Numbered from the stretch's first letter, positions 48,020 through 59,204 are shown. The stretch is 64,000 bases of DNA from Campylorhamphus procurvoides (GCA_013396655.1 WBMV01000093.1:100470-164469), one strand, 5' to 3'. Numbers and translations are program-made. Notes: a model not told the origin generated them from the sequence alone.

Positions 48020-48230
48020 GCGCTGTCACATCACTCCGGGTTGCCATGGAGATAATTGCAATGTCATAACTAAAGGCTAATGTCAGCACCAGGCTTTACA
48101 AGGAAATGATTGGATTGTATTTTTAATTTACCCCCAAAATTATTGCAACTCCCCCATCGGGGACAAAATGGGAATTGTATATTTAATTTTTTGACAGCAA
48201 CACAGCGTAACTTTGTGGTTGAGGATCCAG
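48020..48230. promoter_or_regulatory. Enhancer-like element with RFX X-box-like site
   Basis: GTTGCCATGGAGAT at 48040-48053 matches the left half of the RFX X-box (GTTGCC-N-RGYRAC type), with a weaker right half. It is followed by GATAATTGCAATGTCATAAC and AT-rich unique sequence up to GACAGCAACACAGCG. There is no gene start nearby, so a distal element is more likely than a ciliary-gene promoter. Confidence 0.33.
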
Positions 48231-49040
48231 AAGTTTTTACATCCCTGGGGTTTTTCTGAAGGTGCTCTTAGGTGTTTCTATACACAACTATTTTAAGACA
48301 GGGAATTCACAGGCTGCACATACATTAGCAATAATAATATACCTACATGTTATGCTGTATGGGTACATCTATACACTGCTCTCCCAGCCTGAGACTCATT
48401 TAGCAACTCTAACCGTTTTATTAACAATATTAATCAATACTTTCAAAATGCTCTCTTGACCTGAGAGTTGTTAAGCTGCTCTCTGGTAAAAACACACGAA
48501 ACAAAATGAAATTTTAAATTATCTTCACACTTGCTCAACCATGCTCTCTGCCCTTTCTGCCTGAACCGGTGCCTCCCAAGCTCCCGAGCTAAATCCAGGC
48601 CAGCATGGGGCCAAACTGCTGTTTTCTTTGGGACTCACTTCAAAGTCAATAAGCTTTTGCACAGCTCCAGTGGTGGGGCTGACAGCAACCCTGCCAGCAG
48701 CACTGAACAGCAGCTGGGCAAGGTGGAGACTGCCCATGTTCTAAATGTCATGGACACGCATGGCATTATTGAGAACCCCAAATAATCAATACTGTCACTG
48801 CAGCAGGAGTTTCACCAAGTTCTCAGCCCACTCCCAAAGCAACAGTCAAAACCAGCACCCAAAGTCACAAGTGAAGGGATTAAGGAACCTGTTGTCTCTC
48901 CAAAACCTCCTGCAAGAGGGGCAAGTGTTCATCTTAACCTGGTGTCATTAATATCACTCCTTTGCTATACTGAATTATTCAGCTTAAGCTCAATATTGTA
49001 GGTGTGACAGACACTGTCAGTGAGACCCCTCAGCCCATGG

Positions 49041-49092
49041 AGGTTTTACTGGTTTTGGGGAGGTTTTGGGAAGGTTTGGGGAGGCTTAGGAA
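49041..49092. repeat. Degenerate GGTTTTGGGGA tandem repeat
   Basis: About five degenerate units of GGTTTTGGGGA (variants GGTTTTACT, GGTTTTGGGAA and GGTTTGGGGA). The encoded Trp/Phe/Gly-rich translation is an artefact of the repeat. G-runs spaced by T-runs could form a G-quadruplex on this strand. Confidence 0.75.
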
Positions 49093-49250
49093 CCCCAAAT
49101 GTCACACCCTCTATCACACATGACACCAGCTGCTCTGGCCATGCATGTCCCACCTGTCCTGCACTCAACATTCCCCATTCATGGCAAGCAAGGAATGCCA
49201 CAAATCACCCATGTGGCCTTCCTCGAGCAAGGCTGTGTCCCACCCCAGTG

Positions 49251-49345
49251 ACCACAGAATGTCAAGGGCTGGAAGAGACCTTAAAGCCCATCCAGTTCCA
49301 CCCCCTTCCACCAGGTTGCTCCAGAGGACACTTCCAGAGGTGGGA
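49251..49345 (-). mobile_element. CR1 3' fragment with internal deletions
   Basis: Antisense CR1 beginning CCACAGAATGTCAAGGGCTG, then GGAAGAGACCTTAAAGCCCA. It is missing parts of the standard body, jumping from CACCCCCTTCCACC to AGGTTGCTCCAGAGGACACT. Older and more eroded than its neighbours. Confidence 0.85.
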
Positions 49346-51417
49346 CTGTCCAGAGCAGAGCTGCAGCTGCACGGAGAGGATCAACAGAGACAAGAAAGAG
49401 AAAGAAGTGGGAAAGAAAGATAAATGCACAGAATCTGTAAGTTGGCTTAAAGGCAAACTGAAACAAAGGAAAGGGAATCCTTTTGGAAATGTTGCTATTT
49501 TCTACTTGTTGGTAACCTGGGTTTGATGTATAAGGAGGAGAAAATGGTCTAAAACTATAGCAGTCTTTGACACAATTGCCCTTCTCCTCCCTCATGGCAG
49601 ATGTCTTTGCTGCCCAACCTGAATTCCAGGGGATAAACGGCAGAGCATTTTCCAAAATCAAAATCCTTTTCCTAATCAATTACACCCAAATCCTGAATGA
49701 TGAGACATATGAAGCACTTGTGTATTCTGGCAGTTTAATATAAAAGAATTTATTACCATTCTCAGTACAGTAAAGATTATTTGAGTATTAAGAGGATATA
49801 CATTAAAATCTAATGTATCTAATGTATAAAATGTAATGACTGCAGTGAGAGTAACATCACACTCGAGTAGAGAAGCAGAAGTAGGCTCTGTTGGAAGCAA
49901 TTTGGCCCAGTTTGGAAAAGCTAGCTGTTAAAATCACAGGCAAATCCCAAACTGGCTGTTACCAGCTCAGCAAGCTCTGCTCCTTGCCTCTGCCACCTGC
50001 TCTGTCCCAGCCACCCCCACCCTGAGCCCACCCAGTGCCCCCTCTCCTTCCCCAAGCATTTAGGGCCGAGCACTGAAGCCTCATTCCCTTTACCTGCCCA
50101 ACTCACCCTCTGCCACCTGCCCCACCTGGGAAATCTCCAAGCAGGATGGTTCCCTGAGGAATAACCTCAGCTCTGAGGACACCACCACCCCCTCAGAGTG
50201 ACAACCTCGTCTCTTCTGTCTCACATGGGATCACTAGAAGAAAAATGAGCATATTGGGAAAGGTACCAATTAGGCAGTGCTCAGCACATGGCTGAAAAAT
50301 AAGGCACAGTGGTGTGAAAGTCAGCCAGTAATAAGTAAGCTGCACTTCCATAATTTCATAGGAAAATCCTTGGGGCGCAGCCAGATTCTGCAAGAAGAAG
50401 GCTGTATTTATAGCAATCAGTTTGGTTTGACATATTTCCCCTAATATGCTAAATTACTCCTTCGCTATCATCATAACTTCCCCTCAGTCATTCCTCAGCA
50501 TCCCCTCTTAGCCTGGACTGAAAGCACTCGCTGAGCCTCTGGGGCTGTGACCTCCTCAAAGCCCCGTTCCCTCCACGCAGGCCACAATTAACCCACGGGG
50601 GCTGTGCTGCTTCCAAGGGGCTCCTGGGCTCTGACAAGGCTTTGCTGTTTCTAATCCATGTCCTTTTGTCCCTCCCGTGTGCTCCTCCACCTCTCTGCCC
50701 ATGCCACATCATTCAACCCCAGCAGAAGGACAGGGCACTTCCACCAGCCTGAGGAATGGCAGCTCTCCCTCTGTCCTGTGAGCTCAGGGTATGAGGTGTG
50801 AGCCAAAGACCCTCAGGATTCCCTGGATAACCCCTGGATCCGCAGCTCTGCCACTACACCATGGACAATTTTAGGGATGACTGGCACGGTCTGCAGTTCT
50901 ACAAAGCCACAACTACAAGCCATTTATTTAACAACAGCTTGCCCTGATTTCTCACTCGTGGTATGGCCAAGGCCAGAAGTCCCACTGGAGCTCAGGGCCC
51001 TGCTTGTGACAGTCCCTGTGCATCTGCAGGGACACAAAGTCCGTGCCCTGAGGAGTCGAAACTCTGGAGAGGCAAATCAGGTATGAAGAAGTGTCAAACC
51101 TGATCACCATCCAGCATCTCTGCAGTTGCCTCTGCTCATCCTTCTCACCCAGCCCCAAAAGAACAGTCATTACAGCCCTGGACAATCTCTGTGTGGCAAT
51201 CCCTGGCTTCTGTGAATAATGCTGTTTAGTATTTCATCGGGTTATTCCATAACAAATACACCCAGTGATACCTTTATAATGATCATCCTAACACTGTGCT
51301 GTCCTCAAAATATTATGTGACAATAATGTAGTTCTGATTTTATTTTTTAAGCCACCTGCATTCTCACATCAAATAGAGACTTCTCCTGTAGAGCCAGAAC
51401 TGGAAAAAGGATAATGC

Positions 51418-51460
51418 TTTTTTTTTTTTTAAGGAAAAGGGGGGAAAAAAGAAATAAAAT
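51418..51460. repeat. T tract followed by A/G-rich run
   Basis: About 13 T, then AAGGAAAAGGGGGGAAAAAA. Low-complexity sequence. Confidence 0.75.
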
Positions 51461-51499
51461 CATGCTTCTTCAACCTTTTTTTCTCCCGCTACTCGGGTG

Positions 51500-51680
51500 C
51501 TTGTCTTTAATGAGCAGCTCCAAATGACAGCTTTAATCACTGCCTCTGGCCACTGAAAGAGACCGCTAATGATAGGAAAGAACAGAGGACCATTTGCATC
51601 AATCAGCTCTAGTCTAAATCACTTTTTATGATAATGCATCCAAGCGAAGAAGAACGTCTCTGATGTCTCCTGCATGATGA
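51500..51680. promoter_or_regulatory. Enhancer-like element with octamer-like site
   Basis: ATTTGCAT at 51592-51599 is one base from the POU octamer ATTTGCAT/ATGCAAAT family and is followed directly by a PBX-like CAATCAG. TGACAG (TALE) lies at 51525-51530, and TTTAATCAC and GCTAATGATAG are nearby. Non-repetitive. Assigned by motif clustering, without conservation data. Confidence 0.33.
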
Positions 51681-52794
51681 TGTACCACAGTGCTGTCTCC
51701 TCATCTCAGACCTCCACATAAATCTCTTAAAGATGCACACACACCCCACCCTGTGCTGCCAGCGCTGGCCCTCGTTTTCTACACCATTAATGATCTACCA
51801 CCAGGGTAGAGTCAGGAGAGGTTAAGCAATCAGTTCATTCAGTTTTCCCTTTCTGCGGGGGATGCCCACTGCTCCGGGAGGAGGGGAGGGGAGTGCACAC
51901 ACAATGCCTGGGCTGTCAAACAAATACAATTTAGGAGTCACATAATTCCTGGTTTGCCACCCGTTAACATCAGGGGCTGGCAAGAGGAAAAACACTGGGC
52001 AGGATGTGGAGGGTGCTGTCTGCACAGCATCACAACCTCTGCTACACAGGGAGCTGAGACGCTGCTAGAGCTTTACTCTGCCAGTACACTGTATTTACAC
52101 AGAGTGCTTTCAAAGGGACTAATCCCATAAGCACAGCTTACCCCCCTCCCACGGAAGGGTTTATAGGATCAAGCACAGCTCTGTAATACTAAAACAAAGG
52201 ACCTGATCCTGCACAAGACAGTGCCCTGATTAGACACTGGCCTGAGATGGAAGAGCTGGGCTCCATTTTTGACCCAGCCACAGGTTGAGATGCCATGGTC
52301 AAACCAGCTCTGCAAACAGAGAAACTCCTCATCTTCCCAAGCTCCAGCTCCATGTGCATGAAGAGCTTCGGCTGCTCTGGACGTGGGAACCCCATGTACA
52401 ACACACATGAGCATATATAGCCTGGATTTACTGGGTGTGCTGCACAAACTGGCTGTAGCTGAGTCTGCTGGGTGCTTCTGCTCCAAAGCACCAAAGCAGA
52501 CAGGACTGAGGTCCCACAGCAGCACTCAGCTCATTGCAAGGGCAGGACTTCCCCAAGCTCACACTGCAAGCCCCATATGGGAACCTCAGTGGGAATCCTG
52601 GCTGGAACCCCAGCTGATTGCCCTTGGCTCCTCTGAATCCCCCCGTGCTGCCAGCCTGGTGCCCTGCTAACCCCAGTGACCCAGGGCTATCTGCAGGCTG
52701 CTCCTGTGCTTTGGGGCCAGGCCAGCTTTCCTGGGATGCACAATGCCCTCCCGCTGGCTCCTGTGTCAAAACAGCCTCGCCCTGTCAAAGCAAA

Positions 52795-52985
52795 CTAATG
52801 GATGCAGCAGCAGATCTACCAGGTTCATGTGGGACGCATTTAAATGCACAGGGCTGGCTTTATTATCCCCCTTAAATACGGAGGGGAAAAGAGAAGACAA
52901 TGTTAATTTGATTTTGGAGTCTCTCCTAACTGGCATGATGCTGCATGGAGGAAATGACACCGATTTCCCTGGCAAGTGCTCCCTG
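52795..52985. promoter_or_regulatory. Enhancer-like element candidate
   Basis: Non-repetitive stretch including CGCATTTAAATGC (a near-palindrome), GGCTTTATTATCCCCCTTAA and TGTTAATTTGATTTTGG. Weak, composition-based call. Confidence 0.2.
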
Positions 52986-53591
52986 CATTCCGTGTGATCC
53001 TTCGGAGAGGCCAGAGCAGCAATGCTGAGGACTTCATGCTCTTGTAGGTTTGACTGACACTTCTCAGGATATGCTAATCACCTTTCAGGGCAAAAGAGAA
53101 GGAAAAGGTCTCCAGACAGGCAATTCTATTAGATCTACTGATGTTAATAACAATCTCCTTTTGCTTATGGATGCACACTGTGCTCTGCAGGGCTTAATGT
53201 TCCCCAGCCAAGGGGGCTCACCATGGCAGCTGAAGTCATTGGACACTTCTCCTCTCCTGATTAAAACCAGGCCTGCTATGACTGTGAGCAAAGGATGGAG
53301 GAGAAGGATTTATTTAGTGGGAGCAAAACACTGACCGAAAATTAGGATACTGCAATTCTCCAGATGAAGAATCCTTCCAAGAAAATTGTCTTTTCAGCAA
53401 GACATCAAGTTCTGGTGGGTCATTCAGGCCACAGGAGGGAAAAGCCACCGGGGCTCCTGGCAAAGCACGTGGCCTTTGGTGGAAGATGGCCAGGCTGGTC
53501 CCAGCAGTCTGATACCAGCATCCAGAAGAGCTAATGGGAAGACTCACAATGGCTTCAGTGGGCTCTGTACTGGGGCCTTAGCAAATGTAAT

Positions 53592-53640
53592 TAAAAAAAA
53601 AAGGAAAAAAAAAGAAAAAGGAAAAAAAAAGAAAAAAAGA
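53592..53640. repeat. A-rich tract
   Basis: Interrupted poly-A/G run, (A)n GG (A)n GAAAAAGG. It lies about 70 bp left of the palindrome. Confidence 0.85.
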
Positions 53641-53712
53641 CCAGAGCGGTACACAACAGCTGTAGCCCTCCTAAGCCTTTCTTTCTTGCAAATGCTTCCC
53701 TTGGCGGCTTTA

Positions 53713-53955
53713 TTTCATTTTATTATAATAAACTTCAAAAGGTGTATTTGATCTGCCAGCATTTTTTTTTCCCTGTCCACCAGGAGTTCATTTCAGCTGT
53801 GCAAGGCAGCAAATACTGTACATTAGGTTAATTTTCATTTCAGCTGTACAACATACATTATTGTTTCACTGCTTGGCTTTAGTGAACTCCTGGTGGATGC
53901 AGTCAAAACCATACCAGCAGATCAAATGTACTCTTTGAAGTTCCCTATAATGAAA
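53713..53955. repeat. 243-bp imperfect palindrome, probable ancient hairpin repeat
   Basis: Two 58-nt arms, 53733-53790 and 53883-53940, are reverse complements of each other without any gap. The inner 15 bp (TCCACCAGGAGTTCA with TGAACTCCTGGTGGA) pair perfectly. The outer 29 bp match at 22 positions, and all seven differences are transitions. Similarity continues outward to TTTCATT/AATGAAA with an indel, and more loosely inward. The 92-nt centre repeats CATTTCAGCTGTRCAA directly (53789-53804 and 53836-53851). No open frame or CR1 similarity is present. It resembles old hairpin-forming repeats (Eulor-type or a MITE relic). A long-hairpin small-RNA precursor is an alternative. Confidence 0.85.
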
Positions 53956-53960
53956 CATCT

Positions 53961-54001
53961 TTAAAAAAAAAAAAAAGAAGAAGGAAAAAAAAAAGGGAAA
54001 A
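53961..54001. repeat. A-rich tract
   Basis: Poly-A with GAAGAAGG interruptions directly right of the palindrome. With the tract at 53592-53640 it brackets the palindrome in A-rich DNA of the same polarity. Confidence 0.85.
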
Positions 54002-57000
54002 AGCTTTCAGAAAGCTTTAAAATATCCTGAATTGTTTGGAGCATTTTAATGCTTTGGCCTGTCCCTTCTAAAAGCCAGTAACGAGAGATTTCATCCTCTC
54101 CATCATTGTCTCCGGCTTTTACTCCTAGCAGAAGTTGTATTATGGGCAAAGCAGAAATTAATCTCTTTAAGGCACAGCTCAACTTAAATGAGCTTGAAGT
54201 GATCATGAACCACATGGTGGCTGTAATGTAAAAAAACCAAAACAACTGAACTAGTGGGATTTGAAGGCAGGAGTGGACTCTGAAGTCTATGAACTATCTC
54301 CAACCTCCCTCCAGGAAGATGCTGAATTTCACTATAAACCCCAGTGATCAGAACTTGGCCTTTGCAAATGTCACCGAGAAGGTCCCTCCTTGTCACGGGG
54401 CCTCCCTCAATTATCCAAGGACCCTACCCCTTCCCTCATGGATTTCAGTCAAATTATCCTCCTGTTTTCCTCATCCCCCAGCTTACCCTGACTTATTTTC
54501 CTAAGCCAGCAGGGAGTACAACCCACAGAAAGGGCACCAAACTCCACTTGGGAAAGGCTGGAACCTCCAACCAGTGGATTGTAAGATGGAACTGCATCCT
54601 GACACCCCCTTCAACACCTGGAGGAGACAGCCTGACCCTGATTTCAAGCAAACTTCACTGACTTCATTTCTTGTGATTTGAGAACACGTAAAGCTTGTGA
54701 TTAAATAGGATTAACCAAACAGGATCAGGTCTCTGGAATAAAGCAGTTTCAGTAACAAGTTCTTACAGAAGAGCCCAAGGGCATGTGAAGGCTTGTGGAT
54801 TATCAGGGATGGACCCTTGGAACAAATTTTGGAGATATTCAACCAGTGCAAGGTGAGAGCAGTGCTTGGTTTGGGGTTATTTCATGAGTGAAGTGGTTTC
54901 AATAACCCAGCAGTGCCCGTGGCACCCCCAGACCTCAGCCCAGCTCCCCAGCACCTGAGGATGCTCCCCAGCAGCTCCAGGCCCTCCCTGCTCCCATCCA
55001 TGTGTGTGCTCACCAAGTCAAGAGCTGCCACCATGGCCCTGCAGGTCGACAGACTGTAAATGGCTCCATCCTCCTGCGAGCCTTCTGTCGGGGATTCAGA
55101 GAGCTGTGCTTCCCTCCCATCATCATCTCACAGCCAACATCCCATTTTGGACAAAGTAATGAGTATTTGAAACACCCCCCACAGAAAGGAAGGAAAACAA
55201 GACACTTTGTGTACGCCATTAGTTTTATGCATCTTGCAAGTGCAGTTCCCCAGCTAGAAAATCTCCCACAGCTTTTGGTTCACTTTGAACAAAATCACAT
55301 TGGACTTCTGATGAATAGCTCAGCTCAAAATACACTTGGAGGCTTTTCCTTGAATTTTAACTTGGGAGTAAATAACCTACAGTGAAGCTAATTGTATTGA
55401 AAATTCAGAATATTGAGGAAACGTTACATGTGATAAATATTTACCCTGAAGGAATTCAAAGGGAGTCTGTAACAATTTATTTCTAACCAATACCAAGTAA
55501 TATTAAATTGCAGGGAAAATGCAGCCCCAAACCCTATATTTTTCCAACTTCTACTAATGGTTGTTCTCTGTGAAAAATGCCAGACAACAATGTCCTTTAA
55601 CCATGCAGCTCCACACCAGAACGTGGGCTCATACTCTGCCTTAACATATTTCATCCCAACATCCTCTGCAAAACAACGGATTGATTCTGCTTTCACTTAA
55701 ATTGGTGTAACTAATTAGACCCAACTAGAATTACTCCTGATCCTATTCATGTAAACAGTCTTGATGACTTCAGTGGGGCCATTAGTGAAAATAAGGACTC
55801 ACACAGAGTAAGGATTTATGGGCTCAAATCCTCTCTATTTGAAGCCTCGGGAAAACGCAGCCAATTCCAACACAGAAGGAGAAAGCTGAGCTGTGCACAG
55901 CTTAAGAGTGGAAGAGTGAAAAAAGGGGAGCATTTTGGCCAAATAAACTGGGAGAAAAACCACTCTGTGAAAGAACTGTCCAATAAAAGAGCCAGTGCTG
56001 AGATTTTCAAAAGGAGTCCCCGGAGAGAGGCTGGGAAATTCAGAAGGCACCAGTGCCACGAGAGGCTGTGAGTGCTCAGCACCCCACGGCTCCCACCACA
56101 GCTCTGCCTTGAGAAAGGTATTTGAGAATGTTTATCCACACAGGATTTTCCCTTTAAGCCCAAACTAGCGAGGACATGCATGGAAATGTAAAAGGTTTCA
56201 TTTGGAGCTTGCCTTGACAATTCAGATCAGCTTCGTGTTTCAAATGAACCAGTTCATCCGGACTTTGTGGTGCCTAAAATCAGCCCGTTGAGCGAATGCT
56301 AAAGCAGATGATTACAAAATAAAAGGTTCTTCTAAAAAAAAAAAATAAAGGGAGAGGGGGAGAAACTCTATTAATCACTCCCAGAAAACATCTGTTTTTA
56401 AATGAGGTGTTTTTGATCTACACTGTTTGTGATGCAAGAGGAAGGCTTTGCCATCCATATGACAACCAGATCTTCATTTTGTTGGGATTAGGGGTCAGCA
56501 CAGGGGACTGGGGGAGGGAAGAGTGGGAAGGGAGCAGGAGAAAGATTCCTGTAATAAATGCCAGGGTGCTTACTCTATAAACACAACCTACAGACCACGA
56601 GCCACAAGTCCACTTCCAACATTTCTGCTTGATTTATAACAGGATAAACCAATTAAAAGTTGAAGGTTTTATCTCATTTGCAGATATATGAGAGGCTTCT
56701 CTTCAAACGCCCTTAATTATACACTAAGGAGGGTTCAAAATGAAGATGTTGCAAACACAGACACTCAGGAATAGCCACTTCACACACAGTGACAACAGAA
56801 GGCAGAAGAAAGTTCTGTTTCTCATTTCTGTAACTGAAAGCATTGCAGAAAGGACAATACCAGCAGGGTCTTTGCTACAGGACACTGCAGAGGGAGCACA
56901 GACCCGCTCCTTGTCACCAGCAGAGCAAGGACAGAGCTGACCATCCTTCCAAGTCTTGTTCCTGAGCTTTATAAATAAAGTTAAATGGTTCTGAAGAGAA

Positions 57001-58469
57001 AAAGTGAAGAAAGGGACAGTCTTTTACCCAAGAATCCAGTCTGAGCTCGTCCTGCAGCAAGTGAAGGACATCTTGAGGTGGAGAGAGCAGCACTACAAGG
57101 TGAGACAAGCCACGTTGCTTATTCCATCTTTGTCTCACCCCGTGGCCGTGGCAATTCAGCTGACAGTGCTTCAGCCCACTCCTCTCTGAAATGACTGGAA
57201 TTGGCTTTCTGATCTTACAGAACAGAGGGGCTCAGAAGTGCTTGAAGATCTTCAGGTAAAGGTTTAGAATACTTTGGATTATATTCCTACAACTGCACTT
57301 GCTCTCTTGGTAGTCATGTCTGTCTGCCTGGTACACCAGAAACTAAGTTAAAAAAAAATCTGCTTTATTCACACATACACACAGTTCCTCCCACCTCTGG
57401 ATCCCATGGAAAGCAGGTACCTCAAAGAACATTTCCTTTGAGGATTTTCTCTCACCCACCCCTCTTGTCACCACCTTTCCTGCAAGATTCTTTCTCCTCA
57501 ACTCAGCTGAAAAAAATTGCCTTAGAAATATCTTTGTGTCATCTTATTTTTCAGCATCTTCTCACTGCTCACAAGAAATTCAGAAATCAACCCCAACACA
57601 TGAAAGGGGAATTTCAGACCCCAGGAAGCGTGAGGAACACAATTCAAGCACTGCATTTCCTCCTGCATCGAGAAAAATACGCCACAAGGACAGCAGAAGT
57701 TTGTTTTTCACCGAGACTGACATAAGCATCTGACAACCTGCATTATAATGAACATTATTATTTTAATGTTGTGTTTAACATTGCTCCTTATCTTCCCTAG
57801 TACACACAGCAGGGTATGGTAGGGTGAACAGGGTAAGGGAATGCATCACTCCTTCCCTCCTTCTCCTCCCCTTGTGCTTTAACTGCACACAAGAGCGTGC
57901 CATTAAAACAGCTTAATTAATGCTCAGACTTTGAAGTGATGGAGGGAGGAACGTTCAGCTTGTGTACAAATGCTCAGAATCCCTTCCAAAGAGACACTGA
58001 GGGTCTCCTGAAGTTCCTGAAGAAAGGAAGGAAACTCCACATTATCTTTGCACCCATACCCAAGATCCTGGATGAGGAGTGGGATCCTGCCTATGAGCCA
58101 AAGGGCACTGCAGACTGCACATGTTTTGTGCCCAAGGATCTTTCCTAAGAGTCCAGCCAGGCAAATATTTGTGGAAGAACAGAAATTCAGACAGGAAGTT
58201 TTTCTGCTGCATGAGCAACATGGTCCTCCTATTTCCATCTGATTTCCCAGTGGCTTGGCAGCTACCCAGGTTATACAGCTTAGAGGCCAGGATGAGCTTT
58301 GCCAGTTTCCTCCCATAAAAAAGGCACAATCTTTCACTTTGGATCCTTGACCCATGGTGGGTATCCTTACCTTTGTCACCTGGTGACGAAGGCTGCCAAG
58401 ACGTGCTCTCCATGGGTCAGTTGGGAAGTTGAGCTGGAGGGAAAGGCTCCTACTTATTAAGTGGTGTGT
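54002..58469. other. Unique non-coding DNA, no gene seen
   Basis: No CR1 and no recognisable gene. The 182-codon minus-strand frame 57924-58472 and the 70-codon plus frame 57936-58148 occupy the same DNA, and neither shows a domain I recognise. An A-rich tract lies at 56333-56350. AT-rich motif-bearing DNA at 56580-56740 (CAGGATAAACCAATTAAAAG and CCCTTAATTATACAC) could be regulatory. Confidence 0.5.
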
Positions 58470-58700
58470 CACAGGGAAAGCTGATTACAGCCGTGCTCCG
58501 AAATCTGTGTTGGCTTCTGATTAGTTTTCTGGTAGAATTAAGGTTTTGGTTTTGACCTACAAAGCAGTGAACGCTTTGGGCACTAATTACTTAAAAGCTC
58601 ATTCCTCCCTCTGCGCAGCAACATGACAAGTTGTGGTTAGTGGGTGTTCTTGAGCTGACAGTCCCTCGGGGGCTGTTTGACTGCAAAGTGAACTTAAATA
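58470..58700 (+). pseudogene. Relic of ancient LINE (L2/CR1-type) ORF2 C-terminus
   Basis: Plus-strand translation from 58481 gives AVLRNLCWLL. After a one-base frameshift near 58535-58540 it gives KVLVLTYKAVNALG and NYLKAH (58540-58602), then after another shift LELTVPRG near 58650-58675. These match in order and spacing the segment that follows the reverse-transcriptase domain in L2-like LINE ORF2 proteins: a leucine plus His/Cys-Trp-Leu block, then a Lys-x-Leu-x-Leu-Thr-Tyr-Lys-Ala block, then a Val-Pro-Arg block. The catalytic RT core is absent. At least two frameshifts plus stops make it non-functional. It is much more decayed than the CR1 tails elsewhere here, so it is probably an old insertion. 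L2 versus old CR1/L3 cannot be separated by eye. Confidence 0.72.
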
Positions 58701-59035
58701 ACTCAAGTCCTATCAACACACAGGAGCCCTTAACTCAGAGCCCAGACAAGCTCTTTAATTCTCTCATGCGGGGACATAAGTTAAAGCTTACTCAGTGCCA
58801 ACACTGGGGCTGATGTGACAGATCGATGCCGGCAGCGCTGGCAGCTGGAACGGACACGCTGGGAGTTGTTGGTTGGTGCCTTCCCAGAGAACTTCCCAGG
58901 CTCCCCGAGGACAAAGCAGTGCTGCCACCATCAGCTGGGAAGGGATTCATGGAGTGCCCAAAGCTGCTGTTACCCAAAGAGCATCACCTGGGCCAAAGAG
59001 GGGGTAAAAGCAGTGCCAGGAAAGGGCCTGGGGGT
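58701..59035. other. Sequence between LINE relic and CR1
   Basis: May include a further decayed 3' portion of the LINE relic, but I cannot recognise it. Otherwise unique, ending at a single N. Confidence 0.4.
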
Positions 59036-59036
59036 N
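59036..59036. other. Single ambiguous base (N)
   Basis: A lone N exactly where the CR1 copy begins. The same pattern is seen at 14531 and 14644, so it probably marks an assembly join at a repeat. Confidence 0.95.
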
Positions 59037-59204
59037 CCAGGGCAGTGGGCACAGCCCCAAGGCTGCCAGAGCTGCAGGAGGGTTTGGATGATGCTCTGGG
59101 GCACAGGGGGTGACTCTTGGGGCTGGTCCTGGGCAGGGCTGAGGGTTGGACTCCATGATCCTTGGGGGTCCCGCCCAGCTCAGCACATTCGGCCATTCTC
59201 TAAA
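59037..59204 (+). mobile_element. CR1 LINE fragment, starts at an N
   Basis: Sense CR1 of the same subfamily as the antisense copy at 24.0-24.4 kb. 59037-59149 equals the reverse complement of 24077-24189 with 2 differences. It ends GGACTCCATGATCCTTGGGG, then a variant tail (CAGCTCAGCACATTCGGCCA). Its apparent 5' truncation coincides with the N, so the real element may extend further left. Confidence 0.92.

Larger units (their letters stand above)
43952..49040. other. Unique non-coding DNA, no gene seen
   Basis: No recognisable gene. It contains AT-rich motif-dense sequence at 44220-44460, A-rich and T-rich tracts at 44858-44880 and 45048-45084, an (AT)n microsatellite at 46942-46990, and a candidate X-box element at 48020-48230. 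Open frames reach 123 codons and are not recognisable. Confidence 0.5.
49346..53591. other. Unique non-coding DNA, no gene seen
   Basis: No CR1 or recognisable gene. AT-rich at 49680-49860 and 51200-51350, with a T/A-rich tract at 51418-51460. Two enhancer-like stretches are listed separately. Open frames of up to 118 codons overlap one another at 52169-52525 on the minus strand without a recognisable domain. Confidence 0.5.

Noticed and set aside
57924..58472. 182-codon minus-strand open frame beside the LINE relic
   Set aside because: Runs opposite to the relic, shows no LINE or other motif, and shares the DNA with plus-strand frames of similar quality.
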